A stretch of 5,634 nucleotides of DNA from positions 1 to 5,634 of the forward strand of contig JASLDK010000341.1 of NCBI GenBank assembly GCA_030145945.1. The letters are read 5' to 3'. The notes beneath the pieces are model-generated. The model saw nothing but the letters and a program-made list of their open reading frames with translations, ran no database searches and was not told the origin of the DNA. The position numbers and the translations under genes were made by a program. This DNA is from Nocardioides sp. Lineage in GTDB: Bacteria > Actinomycetota > Actinomycetes > Propionibacteriales > Nocardioidaceae. This document shows, one piece after another, positions 5,372-5,634 of the stretch; position 1 is the stretch's first letter; the number at the start of each line of letters is the position of its first letter.

Positions 5372-5634
5372 ATGATCGATCTGGACGCTCTCGCTGGTCT
5401 CCGCGCCGTCGCCGCCCATGGATCCGTGGTGGGCGCTGCCGCCGCCACGGGCTACACCCCGAGCGCGATCTCCCAGCAGGTCAAACGACTGGAGAAGCAG
5501 ACCGGGGTGCCGCTGCTTGAGCGGGTCGGGCGCGGAGTTCTGCTCACCCGGCACGGCCGTCATCTGGTCGAGCAGGGCACCCGGCTGCTGGACGGCCTGG
5601 AAGAGCTCCAGTCGGGGCTGCACCAGCAGGCGGG
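5372..5634 (+). CDS. LysR-type transcriptional regulator, N-terminal part (runs off right edge)
   Basis: The visible 87 residues form the DNA-binding domain of a LysR-type regulator, normally about 300 residues with a C-terminal effector-binding domain outside this window. The winged helix-turn-helix is complete: LAGLRAVAAHGSVVGAAAAT (7-26), then turn and recognition helix with YTPSAISQQVKRLEKQTG (28-45), the wing PLLERVGRGVLLTRHG (47-62), and the start of the linker helix (63 on). The conserved S31-A-I-S34-Q-Q, R39-L-E and R51/T59/G62 positions are as expected. The ATG at 5372 gives the standard short lead (MIDLDALAGL) into the domain. The divergent EamA-type exporter 73 bp away is the probable target, by analogy with many LysR-exporter pairs. 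The effector is unknown. Confidence 0.9.
   Translation, partial: MIDLDALAGLRAVAAHGSVVGAAAATGYTPSAISQQVKRLEKQTGVPLLERVGRGVLLTRHGRHLVEQGTRLLDGLEELQSGLHQQA

Noticed and set aside
4067..5623. Minus-strand frame of 518 codons across the Nudix, exporter and LysR genes
   Set aside because: It runs out of frame through three well-supported genes and yields an Arg-rich sequence typical of misread GC-rich DNA.

Overview
This 5.6 kb window is dense, high-GC chromosomal DNA. The GC-rich third codon positions, frequent GTG starts, weak Shine-Dalgarno sequences and apparent leaderless promoters point to an actinobacterium (Actinomycetota). The glgB form and neighbours would suit a relative of Nocardioides or Propionibacteriaceae, but that placement is a guess. 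Six protein genes account for almost all of it. I see no RNA gene, IS element, CRISPR array, prophage or plasmid feature.

Layout: (1) 347-1, minus strand: N-terminal 115 residues of a Fic-family protein that runs off the left edge, preceded by a 22-bp near-palindrome overlapping its likely promoter. (2) 1683-430, minus: a 417-residue drug-efflux transporter of the MFS Bcr/CflA type. (3) 1718-3655, plus: glgB, the glycogen branching enzyme, divergent from the transporter across only 34 bp. (4) 3660-4433, plus: a Nudix hydrolase with an N-terminal segment that resembles the second half of a GNAT acetyltransferase, 4 bp after glgB. (5) 5298-4357, minus: an EamA/DMT exporter close to E. coli EamA (O-acetylserine/cysteine exporter), overlapping the Nudix gene tail to tail by 77 bp. 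(6) 5372-right edge, plus: the DNA-binding domain of a LysR-type regulator, divergent from the exporter across 73 bp.

How the genes may work together: glgB and the Nudix gene form a tight same-strand pair, so the Nudix enzyme may act on a nucleotide or nucleotide-sugar linked to glycogen metabolism. This is positional inference only. The LysR/EamA pair is a classic regulator-exporter arrangement, and the LysR protein probably controls the exporter. The transporter and the Fic gene are co-oriented, but the 82 bp between them hold a possible terminator and a separate promoter/operator, so they are probably separate units.

I did not find a convincing new multi-gene system. The points most worth following are the GNAT-like/Nudix fusion, the recurrence of a TAnnnT hexamer 5-7 bases before four of six start codons, the palindrome in front of the Fic gene, and the altered inhibitory motif in the Fic protein.
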